NCBI RefSeq assembly: GCF_003285015.1
Contig: NZ_QMFB01000020.1
Span: forward strand, 1 to 64,000
DNA from: Paenibacillus contaminans
GTDB lineage: Bacteria > Bacillota > Bacilli > Paenibacillales > NBRC-103111
Length of the DNA stretch: 64,000 nucleotides
Direction of reading: 5' to 3'
Of the stretch, positions 25,334 to 34,618 are shown piece after piece. Made by a program: the position numbers and the translations under genes. Below the pieces are notes generated by a model. The model was not told where the DNA came from and did no database searches. It was given only the letters and a program-made list of their open reading frames with translations. How positions within the stretch are numbered: the first letter of the stretch is position 1; every line of letters starts with the position of its first letter.

Positions 25334-26849
25334 GTCCTACAGCCCTTTCAGCAAAAGAAAAAGAGTAGAGCCTTGCCTTGCCGTATAAGTAAAAACGAAG
25401 CTTTATCCGATTTCTATCGCGCAAATCGTCCAGCGAACTTGAACCGTTCCAAATGGCGGGAATATCGAAGCCGTCCGAATATAAATCCAGACAGTCGCGT
25501 CTTTCAAATCCGGCTATCGGTTCGTTCGTTTCCGCATCGATCGCTTCCACCTCGATATAATCGCGGTAAGGGATTAGCTCTCCGGCGTTTATTCGCAGTT
25601 CTACATTAGAAGACTTTGCAATTTCCATCGGAACCGTCGTAATTACAGCAGTAGAAAGCTGATCAGCGCTGGAAAGATAAGTTAGCCTTCCCCGTTCAAT
25701 TTTGGCGACCCCGCTTCTAACTTGAGACGTGTCGTAACGCTGAGGCGCATTCGCAGCAGGCTCGCAAGTTCCGGAATAGAACACGTAGATTTCATCGTCC
25801 TTCACAACGGGATTTGAAGTTACAATGAAAGCATCGTCCCATTCACCTTTTTCTCCCCTGTCAAGAATAGCCTCCAACGGGTTTACTTTGACGAAATTGT
25901 TTACACCGTCTCTGCTTACCGCCAATCTGGTGTTAGCCTTAAAAGCTCCCCATCCTTCTCCAGGCCTTACGTCCTTGGGAACTCGCGTATCGAACCGTCT
26001 GCTTTCTTGAACTCCCGTATACCCGTAGTAATCGGTCCACAGACTATAGTTATAGAACGCCAGATAATATCCTTTGTATTTTAAACCGCATAACAGGTGA
26101 ACCGTAGACTCTTCTTCCGGCGGCAATATCGGGGAGTCGGGTCTTAGTTCAAGGCTTTCCATGTCCGGCCCATAGGCCATTATCGTATGAGACCACCTCT
26201 CCGGTGTCCCGACAAATCCGTAAACTTTAAACCTTTTCTTAGGATCGCTATCGTCGATCAAGATATTTGTCATATCCACCCCGTCTACGGTATGCGGGCT
26301 TGTTGTCCAATGAATACCGTCAGCCGAATAAACAACGTTAGAGGCAACCTTAAAATCTCTCAAGGTTTTGCCGTCTATTGTTTCCTTCGCAAGGCTTCTA
26401 GCCAAAGCTTTGTATCGTTTCCGTTCATCCTTCTCCGAATAGTCCTTGATCACGCAGAAATGTTCGGAAAACCTCAAGCCCGAATGATCGTAATGGCTAA
26501 AAACGATATTATTACGCGAGCTGTTCGCACTATAGATCGAAAGGCTCGGCTTTTCCCACCAAACCCCGTCCAGGCTTGTCGCATAACCTGTAGATGTTTC
26601 CCCGTAGGGGCCGTCTTGACCGAAATACCACATCTTAAACACCTTATCGTCCTGATCGTAAATGACGGAACCCGCCCAATCCGTAGCCCGCCATCTATCC
26701 CAGTCGGAGTAGTCGCCCAGAGGCAGCACGGGATTTGCTTTACACTTCTTGGCCTTGTTTACGGTAAGCTTGGCATTTAAAGCCGACTCGATCTCCAGCA
26801 TGTCAAGAAACAGTACCGTTACCCCAGCCTTAACCACTACCTGTTCCAT
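25317..26849 (-). CDS. Predicted glycosidase with GH32/43-like propeller (paralogue)
   Basis: A 510-residue cytoplasmic protein built of repeated beta-strand/aromatic units ('VFKMWYFGQDGPYGET', 'YATSLDGVWWEKPSL', 'VYSADGIHWTTSP', 'LAVSRDGVNNFVKVNP', 'DEIYVFYSGTCEP'), consistent with a five-bladed propeller plus a C-terminal beta domain. It resembles the protein at 15801-17252 in length, order of motifs and C terminus ('KLRFYLYGKARLYSFSF' versus 'YVRIRLIGEDRELNAVELF'). Catalytic residues cannot be assigned safely. ACGGAGAG upstream of the ATG. Its operon position suggests action on imported, deacylated oligosaccharide. Confidence 0.6.
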   Translation of the reverse strand: MEQVVVKAGVTVLFLDMLEIESALNAKLTVNKAKKCKANPVLPLGDYSDWDRWRATDWAGSVIYDQDDKVFKMWYFGQDGPYGETSTGYATSLDGVWWEKPSLSIYSANSSRNNIVFSHYDHSGLRFSEHFCVIKDYSEKDERKRYKALARSLAKETIDGKTLRDFKVASNVVYSADGIHWTTSPHTVDGVDMTNILIDDSDPKKRFKVYGFVGTPERWSHTIMAYGPDMESLELRPDSPILPPEEESTVHLLCGLKYKGYYLAFYNYSLWTDYYGYTGVQESRRFDTRVPKDVRPGEGWGAFKANTRLAVSRDGVNNFVKVNPLEAILDRGEKGEWDDAFIVTSNPVVKDDEIYVFYSGTCEPAANAPQRYDTSQVRSGVAKIERGRLTYLSSADQLSTAVITTVPMEIAKSSNVELRINAGELIPYRDYIEVEAIDAETNEPIAGFERRDCLDLYSDGFDIPAIWNGSSSLDDLRDRNRIKLRFYLYGKARLYSFSFAERAVGHGNQL

Positions 26850-26940
26850 ATTAATCTCTCCGTCCCGTTTTTTTATTAATTAATGGGAGGCAGGCGAATG
26901 CTTGAATTTACCTGCCCTTCCCCGTTGTGCGCCGGATGAC

Positions 26941-27663
26941 TTAACCGGTAACAGCATACAATCGATTGCTCGCTGTCAGGCTGATCGGACCCGAATAATG
27001 GTACACTTTGCACAATTCCTTGCCGCCTTCAAAGATCGCCGTAGGCTGTTCGACGACAAAGTCGGCAAAATGGGGGACGTTAAATGCAACATAAGCCAGG
27101 CTGATGGAATCGACAGCTTTGTCATAACGATTGGACAGATCCGGCAACAGTACCGGTCCCGTATCGACTTGGTACATGTTCCTTTTATCATGGATGTTCA
27201 TCGTTTTAATCGGAAACTCGATGATCGCGCGCAGTCCCGTCTCGGAATTGAATAGCTCCGTTTGCCCGATGAGCAGCAAGTCGTTATGCGTGGCTTCGCG
27301 GATCTTGTCGTTGGTGTCCAGCAGCTCGCACTGCTTATGTTCGCGAATGTTGTAACGCTGTCCGCCCCACATATTTTCCGACTTCGGAAACTGTTTGTAG
27401 GTGTCAACGTTTAGATAGGCTTTGCGGTTAAAAATAATCCCGTATTCCGGACCGAACACAGGGATAAAATCAAAGTTGTCCTCATAGAACAAGTCTTTCT
27501 CCGCAAAGGTCGCCTCGCTTTTGCAAGCGCCGCATTGGTAGTAGTCTTCAACTCTGCCGGATTTCTCATCAATGAAACGCATACGCGATTCGACCCACAA
27601 ACGAACTTGATTTTCCGACCACTTCCCGGTAATAAATGACACACCATAATCAATCGGCTTCAT
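26941..27663 (-). CDS. Conserved-looking protein of unknown function
   Basis: A 240-residue soluble protein I do not recognise. It is rich in short hydrophobic strands, with a CxxC-like 'YYQCGACKSEATFAEKDLFY' near residue 45, 'FIPVFGPEYGIIFNRKAY', 'LLLIGQTELFNSETGLRAII' and 'FPIKTMNIHDKRNMYQV', probably a beta-rich jelly-roll or cupin-like fold. No signal peptide. The ATG at 27663 follows GTGGAGG at 9 bases; an ATG closer to the site is less likely. It is the first gene of the sugar operon running to 21194, directly behind motif copy B, so it should be strongly co-expressed with the pathway enzymes. Confidence 0.7.
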   Translation of the reverse strand: MKPIDYGVSFITGKWSENQVRLWVESRMRFIDEKSGRVEDYYQCGACKSEATFAEKDLFYEDNFDFIPVFGPEYGIIFNRKAYLNVDTYKQFPKSENMWGGQRYNIREHKQCELLDTNDKIREATHNDLLLIGQTELFNSETGLRAIIEFPIKTMNIHDKRNMYQVDTGPVLLPDLSNRYDKAVDSISLAYVAFNVPHFADFVVEQPTAIFEGGKELCKVYHYSGPISLTASNRLYAVTG

Positions 27664-27727
27664 AACATCCATCCTCCACAATTTTCTTGTCTTGCACATC
27701 CATATCCTAGAGTCGGATCCCGGCTCG

Positions 27728-27744
27728 TTCAATCAAACAATTGT
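27728..27744 (-). promoter_or_regulatory. Shared activator-like motif, copy B
   Basis: Minus strand reads TTACAATTGTTTGATTGAA, 65-81 bases upstream of the operon start at 27663. TTGAAC, a 17-base spacer and TAGGAT give a plausible promoter whose -35 box is the right end of the motif. The same arrangement occurs at 21029 and 32382. Confidence 0.7.
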
Positions 27745-27854
27745 AAAAAGGATTGTAGAAAAGGGGAAAGTAATGCATAAAAAACGAAACCGTGTATAAG
27801 AAACCTGCCGAGATACTCTAATGCCGCCGTCTTTGACACCGGTTTTCTCCGTTA

Positions 27855-27893
27855 AATCCAAAAAAGCAGGCCGGAGCTTGTTCTCCGACCTGC
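27855..27893 (-). terminator. Terminator of the SLH protein gene
   Basis: On the minus strand GCAGGTCGGAG pairs with CTCCGGCCTGC (27883-27893 with 27866-27876, one G-T pair) around AACAAG, followed by TTTTTT. It lies 21 bases past the SLH protein stop. Confidence 0.85.
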
Positions 27894-27913
27894 CATCCAT
27901 ACTTCAATTAGCC

Positions 27914-28942
27914 CTATAGCTGCCCCAAAGCGAATAACAGCCGCTTCACAACTACGCCCGCTTCCGCTCTGCTCGCCTGCCCCTGCGGCACGAACGTATC
28001 CTCCGTTCTGCCGTTGATGATGCCTGCACGTACCGCCAGCGCAACATCCTCGATCGCCCATTCGCTTATCGACCGCTCATCCGCAAATATCTGTTGAGGC
28101 GCCGCATTTGAAGCCGTTCCCGTTCCCTTGAACTTCCCTTCCGAGACAAACTTCCCCGCTCGTACAAGCATGACCGTCATTTCTTCCCTTGAGATATCCT
28201 GCTCCGGTGCGAAGCGGTCTGCCGTTATTCCTTGGACGATCCCCGCAGCGTGGGCTTCGTTTATGACCTTCGCATACCAGGAATCCGGCTGCACATCGGT
28301 AAACGGGCTTTGCGCCGACGTCTCTTTCAGATGGAACGCTCTCGCTATCATGGCGGCAAATTGGCCCCTCGTCACCTTGCCTTCCGGCACGAAGTGCGTG
28401 TCATCCATGCCGTCGATTATTCCCCGCGAAGCGAGCAGCTCGATATCTTCCTTCGCCCAGTGGCCTGCCAAATCCACGAACGTATTGCCGATCGAAACGC
28501 TTGCTCCGACAGCCGACGTTTTGCTTTTCAAATTGCCGGCTACCGTTTTCATAGACTCCCATTTCACGTCGGCTTTCCCGTATTTCTTCCGCTTAAACGT
28601 CAGGGTGCCGATAGTCAGATCCCCGCTATCGCCGGGAACGCTGCCGATTTTGGTATGTGCGATAATGATTTCATTGTCCTTGATGATCGGCGATACCGAG
28701 AAACCGTCTCGTCCCGACTTAAACTCCACCCATTCAAGCTTGTCGGAATCATAGGTAAAACGTGCCTCATAGCCGTACATATCCACGATGCTCCGCCCGC
28801 TCAAGGTTATCGTAATCTTTCCGTCAGCCGGCATGCCGGCGTCCATCGCAAATGCCGGAGCCGTTTCGGCATTTGCGTCCGCAAGGAACAGCCCGGGCAA
28901 ACAAACTAGAACGATCAATAAACAAAGGACTCGTTTACACAA
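27914..28942 (-). CDS. Surface protein with cohesin domain and three SLH domains
   Basis: A secreted 342-residue protein. Signal peptide 'RVLCLLIVLVCLPGLFLADANA'; a cohesin-like beta domain at about 32-145 ('GKITITLSGRSIVDMYGYEA', 'LTIGTLTFKRKKYGKADVKW'); then three S-layer homology modules at about 150-340 ('FVDLAGHWAKEDIELLASRG', 'FTDVQPDSWYAKVINEAHAA', 'FADERSISEWAIEDVALAVR'), which anchor proteins to pyruvylated wall polymers. It could hold a dockerin-bearing enzyme on the cell surface; the enzyme encoded immediately upstream ends in a dockerin. I chose the TTG at 28942 (after GGAAGGCGG) because it places the signal peptide at the N terminus. Confidence 0.8.
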   Translation of the reverse strand: MCKRVLCLLIVLVCLPGLFLADANAETAPAFAMDAGMPADGKITITLSGRSIVDMYGYEARFTYDSDKLEWVEFKSGRDGFSVSPIIKDNEIIIAHTKIGSVPGDSGDLTIGTLTFKRKKYGKADVKWESMKTVAGNLKSKTSAVGASVSIGNTFVDLAGHWAKEDIELLASRGIIDGMDDTHFVPEGKVTRGQFAAMIARAFHLKETSAQSPFTDVQPDSWYAKVINEAHAAGIVQGITADRFAPEQDISREEMTVMLVRAGKFVSEGKFKGTGTASNAAPQQIFADERSISEWAIEDVALAVRAGIINGRTEDTFVPQGQASRAEAGVVVKRLLFALGQL

Positions 28943-28991
28943 AATTTTACCGCCTTCCTCCGTTTTCTGTGTGTACATGTATGATGCCGGA

Positions 28992-29027
28992 CAGGAGGAG
29001 GCAAGCTCTTGTTCCTCCCTCCTCCTG
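28992..29027 (-). other. Stem-loop between the enzyme and SLH genes
   Basis: CAGGAGGAGG pairs with CCTCCTCCTG (10 bp, 16-base loop) in the 98-base gap. No T-tract follows, so it is more likely an mRNA stabiliser or processing site within the operon than a terminator. The stem buries a Shine-Dalgarno-like GGAGG. Confidence 0.4.
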
Positions 29028-29040
29028 CACTGTCGCACCG

Positions 29041-32000
29041 TTATCCGATAATTTTCCTTGCAAGAGCAGCTAAATCCTCGATATCGATTTTGCCGTCTCC
29101 ATTCAGATCCGCCTGTTTCACTTGTTCCCAATCCGGGCTGTTCGTATTTTTGCCGTAGTGGGCGGCCATGATGGCCAAATCGCCGATCGTCACTCTATTA
29201 TCGTGGTTGAGATCGCCCGAAATGCCGGCAGTTACCTGAATAGTAACCGAAGACAAAGCCGCCTCATATTCGATGCCGTTGCTGTCCGCCAGGCGGGCGC
29301 TTGTCAGTTTAATTTCACTCGCTGCCGTCTGGGATACATATTTAGCTTTGAACGTCAGTTCAACGATATCCGCTTGACCTGCGACCTCATTTCCCGGGCC
29401 TTCGCTGGCCAAAATCAATTGAAGGTTCCCGGCCTGATCGTTAGCCGTTTGCAGAAGACTGACTCCTTGTTTGATCGATTTGGCCGAAACAAACTCTACG
29501 GTCGCAGGATCATAATGGAGCTTAATATCCTGCGCGTAAACATTCTGGGCTACACTGCTCAAACCGTATTTCACCTTAAACGTCGATCCGGCGGAAACCG
29601 AAGCGGCATCGGCCGTTAAAGAAGTAACGTTTGCTTCGCTCGCGGACGATTCATCCAGAACGTAAAGCCTGCCTTCACCAGGGGCAAAGTTCGCCGATAA
29701 CGTCCCGGAAGCGCTATCATAATTCGTAGCGGTTTCCAAGCCTGTCGTTTTCGATACTTCCTTCACCGAAGCCGGCTTCGCCGGAAGCGAGAATGAAATT
29801 GTGCGGCTATTCTCAAAATCTCGGTTCACAGCCATAATATACTTTTTGCCTGCCTCGTTGGTGAAATATCCGGTAATCGTCGGCTGGCTGCGATCCGTCA
29901 CCTGCCACAAGAAGTCTGCCGGCAGCGCAGTCGTATCCGGAACACCTCATTGCCAGTGTGATATACGGCCTGAGATTTGAGAGACAGCAGCGTCGGTCCG
30001 AGCTTAAGCACCTCTCCGTTTATCTGTTTAGCCCATTCATACGTATCGTTCCTCGTACCGTCCGGTAGGATTAAAGCATCGTGAAACCCACGATACGGTA
30101 CCGTATTGTAAGTAAAGTACATATAACCTTTTAATCCGTAAGCTAATGCCGGATAAATTTGGTATCTTAATTGGTCCTCATTCGGAACTATCATTTCCCC
30201 GTCCTGACCTGTCGATTGAATAAACATCCAAAGATCCTTATTTGAATCAAGCGCGGCAGAACGGGTTTGCTCCAAATATTCATACATATCTTGACCGTCA
30301 AATGAGCCTACAAAAAATGGATAAGCATCATACGAAATAACATCGGGGTTATAACTCGACCATTGCCTGATGTAAGCTTCGACTTGGTCTTGTTTTCTGG
30401 CTCTGCGAACATCAGCGTCGATAGCAAACCAGAGATCGGCATTGATCGGGACACCGTTAATATATTCATTGCCCCTTCAACCCATTTCACTCCATCCTTC
30501 GATCGGATTACCAACCCGACCTGGTTGTCTCCTCCTCCGTTATGGGTAAGCTCCATGTAATAGGTCGTATTTGGCGTTACCGCAGCGTTCAATCGGAATT
30601 TCGGGAAGTATGAACTTGGTTGCGTATCGATAGAGCTTTCCGCTATTTTCGAAGTTTTCGACGGCGAATCCCATAACGTTAACGTTAATACCTCACCGGT
30701 GCTCCACGTTTCATTGTCTATATACAGTTGGATCCAATTGATGGCCGTTTGATTAGCAGCGGTTTTGAACGTCTGTCCGATTCTATTGGAAGAAGTAACA
30801 AAATCGCCCTGTATTTCGCCACTCTGATTAGCATCTACAGTGAACCAGAGATCGAAATCGGCCGGTTGTCCCGATTGATATGCGGTACCGTTGCTATCCC
30901 AATCGACGCCTTTCTGTGAAGCATATACCGATACGGAGCCATTAACCGGTTCAATCGAGAATTCCATATAATAGCTCGTATCCGGATTAACCGCTGCATT
31001 CAGCTTGAACATCGGATAGCTTGAATCAGGTGTTCCTGTTAGGGTACGCTCCGCTATTTTCGCCGCTTTGGACGGCGAATCCCATAACGTCAGCTTTACG
31101 CTTTCATTCGCTCCCCATCCGGCCTTATCAATACCCGCTTGAATGTAGGAGATTGTAGTTTGATTCGGCTTTGTTTTAAACGTTTGCCCGACTGTTTGCG
31201 CAGAAGTGAGCGGAATGGTTCGCACGGATTTGCTGCCTCCCAGCAGCATATTGAAATAAGCGAGATGATTGGGGTCGTTTTGTCTAACCGTGTCCTGGAT
31301 CTCCTTCATCTTGGGAAGCCATTCGCCAGGCGGTTCGTCTCTAAGGTGCATGCCCATGTAAGCAGGATGATCTTTATAAAAGTTCACCGCTTGCTTGAGG
31401 GCTTCATCGCTAGGTCTGGAATCTTCCGTAAAGTTCGGCGCTAGAGTCGAACCTATATAGAGATAAAACAATAAATCTCCATTCTGCGGTTGTCCTTGAT
31501 AAAATGCCTGCCCGCCATTGTAAACATCCGATGTGCTTACTGCGACTAAGCCCAGATCAGTTGTACTAGTTGTTGTCACTTCCATGTAATACTGCGTTTC
31601 CGGTGAAAGCTGGTAACTGACACGGCCTAGATTGAATTCCAAATATGGCGGCGCTTCGAGTGGAGCAGTAACAGTATCGCTTAAGATCAGCGAAGTTTTA
31701 TTCGGATTGTCGTAAATGCTAAGGGTAAAAGATGTCCCTGAGGGCAAATTGGGATTATTCAATTTGAGTCCGACTATACCATGGTCCCAAATAGGCCCCG
31801 CAGGTGTAGTAAAGGTTTGACCGATCGGCTTGTCATTGCGTACATTCCAAGCGTCATCTGTTGACATTTGCGAAATAAGCTCCATTTTAAATTCACTGTA
31901 GGTAACGAAATCATCTACAAGTACTTTCAAACCGTGTTTCTCAGCCAGATCAAGCGAAAATAAGTTGCGTCCGAGCGTCACATGCTTATCATTCCAGCCG

Positions 32001-32197
32001 ACAATAAAATTTGCGTTCATATCACGGATTTCCGCATAGCTCCCGTCGTTTGTATCCTCTGGCCATGGACCATAATAAATCCCGATCGGAAATTCGTCCA
32101 GCACCTCCGACGGCGGCGCGGCGAGCAGCGATGCACTGCCGGCAAACATGGAGATCATCGTAATCAGGCAAATCAGCAGCCTTCTTGTCCTTTTCAA
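29041..32197 (-). pseudogene. Secreted glycosidase with cohesin and dockerin, two frameshifts
   Basis: Three overlapping frames (32197-30308, 30287-29898, 29910-29041) join into one protein of about 1052 residues if single bases are restored near 30468 and 29939. A signal peptide (1-27, start TTG at 32197 behind GGAGG) is followed by the first part of a TIM-barrel-like enzyme (about 35-105). Three homologous beta modules lie at about 118-250, 327-455 and 464-595 ('IGQTFKT', 'LTLWDSPSK', 'YYMEL'), with barrel pieces between and after them ('MGMHLRDEPPGEW', Glu288 a candidate acid/base). Then come a C-terminal beta domain, a cohesin-like domain and a dockerin with two Ca-binding loops ('DLNHDNRVTIGD', 'DLNGDGKIDIED'). 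Both shifts look like one missing base, so sequencing error is possible. Confidence 0.75.
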
Positions 32198-32381
32198 TTC
32201 TTCTCCTCCGTTCACTTAAAAAGCTTACAGAATATAGCTCTCTCCCTTGCCCTCCGACCACCGTATTTTTTCTCTAAGCAAACCGTCGATCCTTAAACTT
32301 CTTTCCGGTATCACTCTCCCTGCCGTCAACTTTGCAAATCGCTCATTACGATTATCACTATGGAAGGATTCTCCCCTATTC

Positions 32382-32398
32382 TTCAATCCCACAATTGT
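32382..32398 (-). promoter_or_regulatory. Shared activator-like motif, copy C
   Basis: Minus strand reads TGACAATTGTGGGATTGAA, about 185-200 bases upstream of the secreted glycosidase start and about 50 bases past the regulator gene's stop. It has identical internal spacing to copies at 21029 and 27728. A TAGTGATAAT stretch about 20 bases downstream could be the -10 region. Confidence 0.65.
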
Positions 32399-32449
32399 CA
32401 AATCGGTTGTAAAAAGAGTGAAAAAGGCTTACAAAAGGAAAAAGCCCGA

Positions 32450-34618
32450 TCAACCATCCGCTTTCAATGGGATCAAGCTTTCGTTTTCCGTTTCCTTATT
32501 GCGATTCCATGCCAGCTCTCTGTACTCGGTCGGCGTAATGCCGGTATATTGCTTGAACACTTTGGTAAAATAGCTTTTACTGTTAAAGCCGGTGCTGCTG
32601 CCGATATCCGTGACCTTGATTGCCGTGTCTGCCAGCAGCTTCTTCGCCCGCTCGATCCGGAATTGGCTCACGTAGTCGATCAACGTCATATTGTATTGCT
32701 TCTTGAACAACTGGCTTATATATTGCCGCGTCACCCCGGCGTAGGCCGCAACGTCATCCATTGAGAAATTTTCCGCAAAATGCTCTTCGACGTACTTTTC
32801 CACCTTCTGCACGTAATCCTTGAAATCGGTCCGGTAATCGGCGTTGAAGCTTTGGAACTTGCCGAGGAAAAACTGCTTGACGCAATCGGCGTTCATAATC
32901 CCGTTATCCGTGATCAGCTCGTTGATCTCGTTCAGAAACACAACGCTTTCCTGATCGTACAGCCGGATGAGCAGCGAAATGTTCATATAAAGGTTGAAGT
33001 TGTATTCCATCAGGCTGCGCTTTTCCGAAAACATCGTATGCAGCATCTCCGTATACGTCTTCTCGTTGCGCTGCCGTACGGCCAGCTCCAGCTCTTCGAT
33101 CGCCGGGTCCTTGATCTGGCTGTGGCTGTAGTCCACCGGCAGCTTGTTGTAGCAATAAATGTTCGTTTGCGGGGAATAGAGGCGTCCCATGTTGCAGGCG
33201 TACAAAGCCTCGACGTAAGAATTGTTGATCTTGTCGAGCGGATAAACGCCGCCTATGCTGACGGTAAGCCGGTTCAGCACCTGTTCGTCCAGACCGGCGA
33301 TAAGTTCGGTAATAAACGCGTTCAGATCGCCGTCGCGCAGCCGGAATAGAGCAGCCGCTTCACGGTCCGACTCCGTAAACAGGTCGTGCTCGAACCGCGT
33401 ATCCAATTCGCGTTCCAACTGCGCGACAGGGTTCGTTCCGTTCATCGACTCGCCTCTGCCGCGGAGCGTAAACAAGACAACGGCGAGATGCGCGCCATAG
33501 CCGGACAAATAGCGGCCGATGTCCGGGCTGCCGCTAAAACGGTCCTTCATCAGGTTGTGCAGCAGCGTCCTCTTAAGAAGCTGCTCGCTCTCGTTAAGAC
33601 GATGCTTCAGATGGCTGTTCGTCTGCAGCACATCGTCGAAAGCCGAGCTGAGGAAGTCGAATTCTCCTTGTCTTGACAGCTTGCCGGTAAAAGCGGCGGC
33701 CACCTTCGCCATAACCGTTCCGACCGGCTTGTAGAGCTGCCGCGCCCCGAGCGCAATAAGTCCGCTAATCGCCAAAGCGACGACGGCCAGCAGAACGATC
33801 ATTTTGTTGCGCACCTTATAAACGTCATGATACAGCTCGTAAACGTTCACCTCGCCGACCAGCTGCCAGCCCATTCCTTTGAGCGGATAGCTGTTGACGC
33901 TGTAACGATCCGCAGGCTGCATCCCGGTTTCCGCAGGCTTGCCGATTTTCGTTTTGTCCTTGTGATAAATAACGATGCCGTCAACGTCCGTCATATAATA
34001 ACTGTAAATCTCGTCATCCACGTTGAGCTGCCGCAAAAATTCGTTGTACAGCTTCTCGATGTCGATATTGAAAATCAAAAACGTCTGCGCTTCGCGCAGC
34101 GGCAGCTTGGCGTACAGCGAAACGACGGAGCGTGCCTTTCCTTCCCGCTCGAGGCTCCAAGTCCCGCTTCCCTTTACCTCGTAATTGGTCATGGAGCCAA
34201 GCTCCTCGACAATCCGTTCATACGGCGTATTTCGCAAATCGCTGAGAATGCCGTAATTAGAAATGAGCAGATACCCTTCGTCTTCGTTATAAACCGAGGC
34301 CTGATCCAAATATTCTTTGTTAAATACGAGCTGGGTCAGGCTTTTGATGATATTCGTTTTGTCGTTCGTAAGCTGTGTTCTCGTATATTGGTCGTTCGCC
34401 GCCCCCGTGAGCACGTCCTTTCTGATTTGCTCCAACGTTTTTTCCATGAAGGCGCCGGTTCGGACGAGCTCGGTTTCGTTTTTCGCATTGATCAGACTGG
34501 TCGATTGCTGCAAAAACAAGTCCATATTGTAAACGCTTGCAACCAAGAAGGGAGGAACCGAAACGAGAAGCAGAATCAATATAATATGATAGTGATACGC
34601 TTTTATGCCGAGCTTCAT
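32450..34618 (-). CDS. Membrane-bound AraC regulator with extracellular Cache sensor
   Basis: A 722-residue one-piece sensor-regulator. TM1 at about 10-32 ('IILILLLVSVPPFLVASVY') and TM2 at about 270-295 ('MIVLLAVVALAISGLIALGA') flank a 240-residue extracellular double-Cache-like domain ('YSYYMTDVDGIVIYHKDKTK', 'GMGWQLVGEV'). A cytoplasmic region follows, then a C-terminal AraC helix-turn-helix pair ('DVAAYAGVTRQYISQLFKKQ', 'GFNSKSYFTKVFKQYTGITP'). Proteins of this layout sense sugars outside the cell and activate neighbouring use genes. It is upstream of and co-directional with the glycosidase, so it is the best candidate for the protein that reads the shared motif. ATG at 34618 with GGGGAG 10 bases upstream. 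Confidence 0.88.
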   Translation of the reverse strand: MKLGIKAYHYHIILILLLVSVPPFLVASVYNMDLFLQQSTSLINAKNETELVRTGAFMEKTLEQIRKDVLTGAANDQYTRTQLTNDKTNIIKSLTQLVFNKEYLDQASVYNEDEGYLLISNYGILSDLRNTPYERIVEELGSMTNYEVKGSGTWSLEREGKARSVVSLYAKLPLREAQTFLIFNIDIEKLYNEFLRQLNVDDEIYSYYMTDVDGIVIYHKDKTKIGKPAETGMQPADRYSVNSYPLKGMGWQLVGEVNVYELYHDVYKVRNKMIVLLAVVALAISGLIALGARQLYKPVGTVMAKVAAAFTGKLSRQGEFDFLSSAFDDVLQTNSHLKHRLNESEQLLKRTLLHNLMKDRFSGSPDIGRYLSGYGAHLAVVLFTLRGRGESMNGTNPVAQLERELDTRFEHDLFTESDREAAALFRLRDGDLNAFITELIAGLDEQVLNRLTVSIGGVYPLDKINNSYVEALYACNMGRLYSPQTNIYCYNKLPVDYSHSQIKDPAIEELELAVRQRNEKTYTEMLHTMFSEKRSLMEYNFNLYMNISLLIRLYDQESVVFLNEINELITDNGIMNADCVKQFFLGKFQSFNADYRTDFKDYVQKVEKYVEEHFAENFSMDDVAAYAGVTRQYISQLFKKQYNMTLIDYVSQFRIERAKKLLADTAIKVTDIGSSTGFNSKSYFTKVFKQYTGITPTEYRELAWNRNKETENESLIPLKADG
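34527..34541. promoter_or_regulatory. Intragenic cre box
   Basis: TTGTAAACGCTTGCA fits WTGNAANCGNWNNCW at all fixed positions and lies about 25-30 codons inside the Cache-AraC regulator gene. CcpA bound there could block elongation, so glucose would lower the regulator and thereby the whole locus. Chance occurrence cannot be excluded. Confidence 0.5.
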
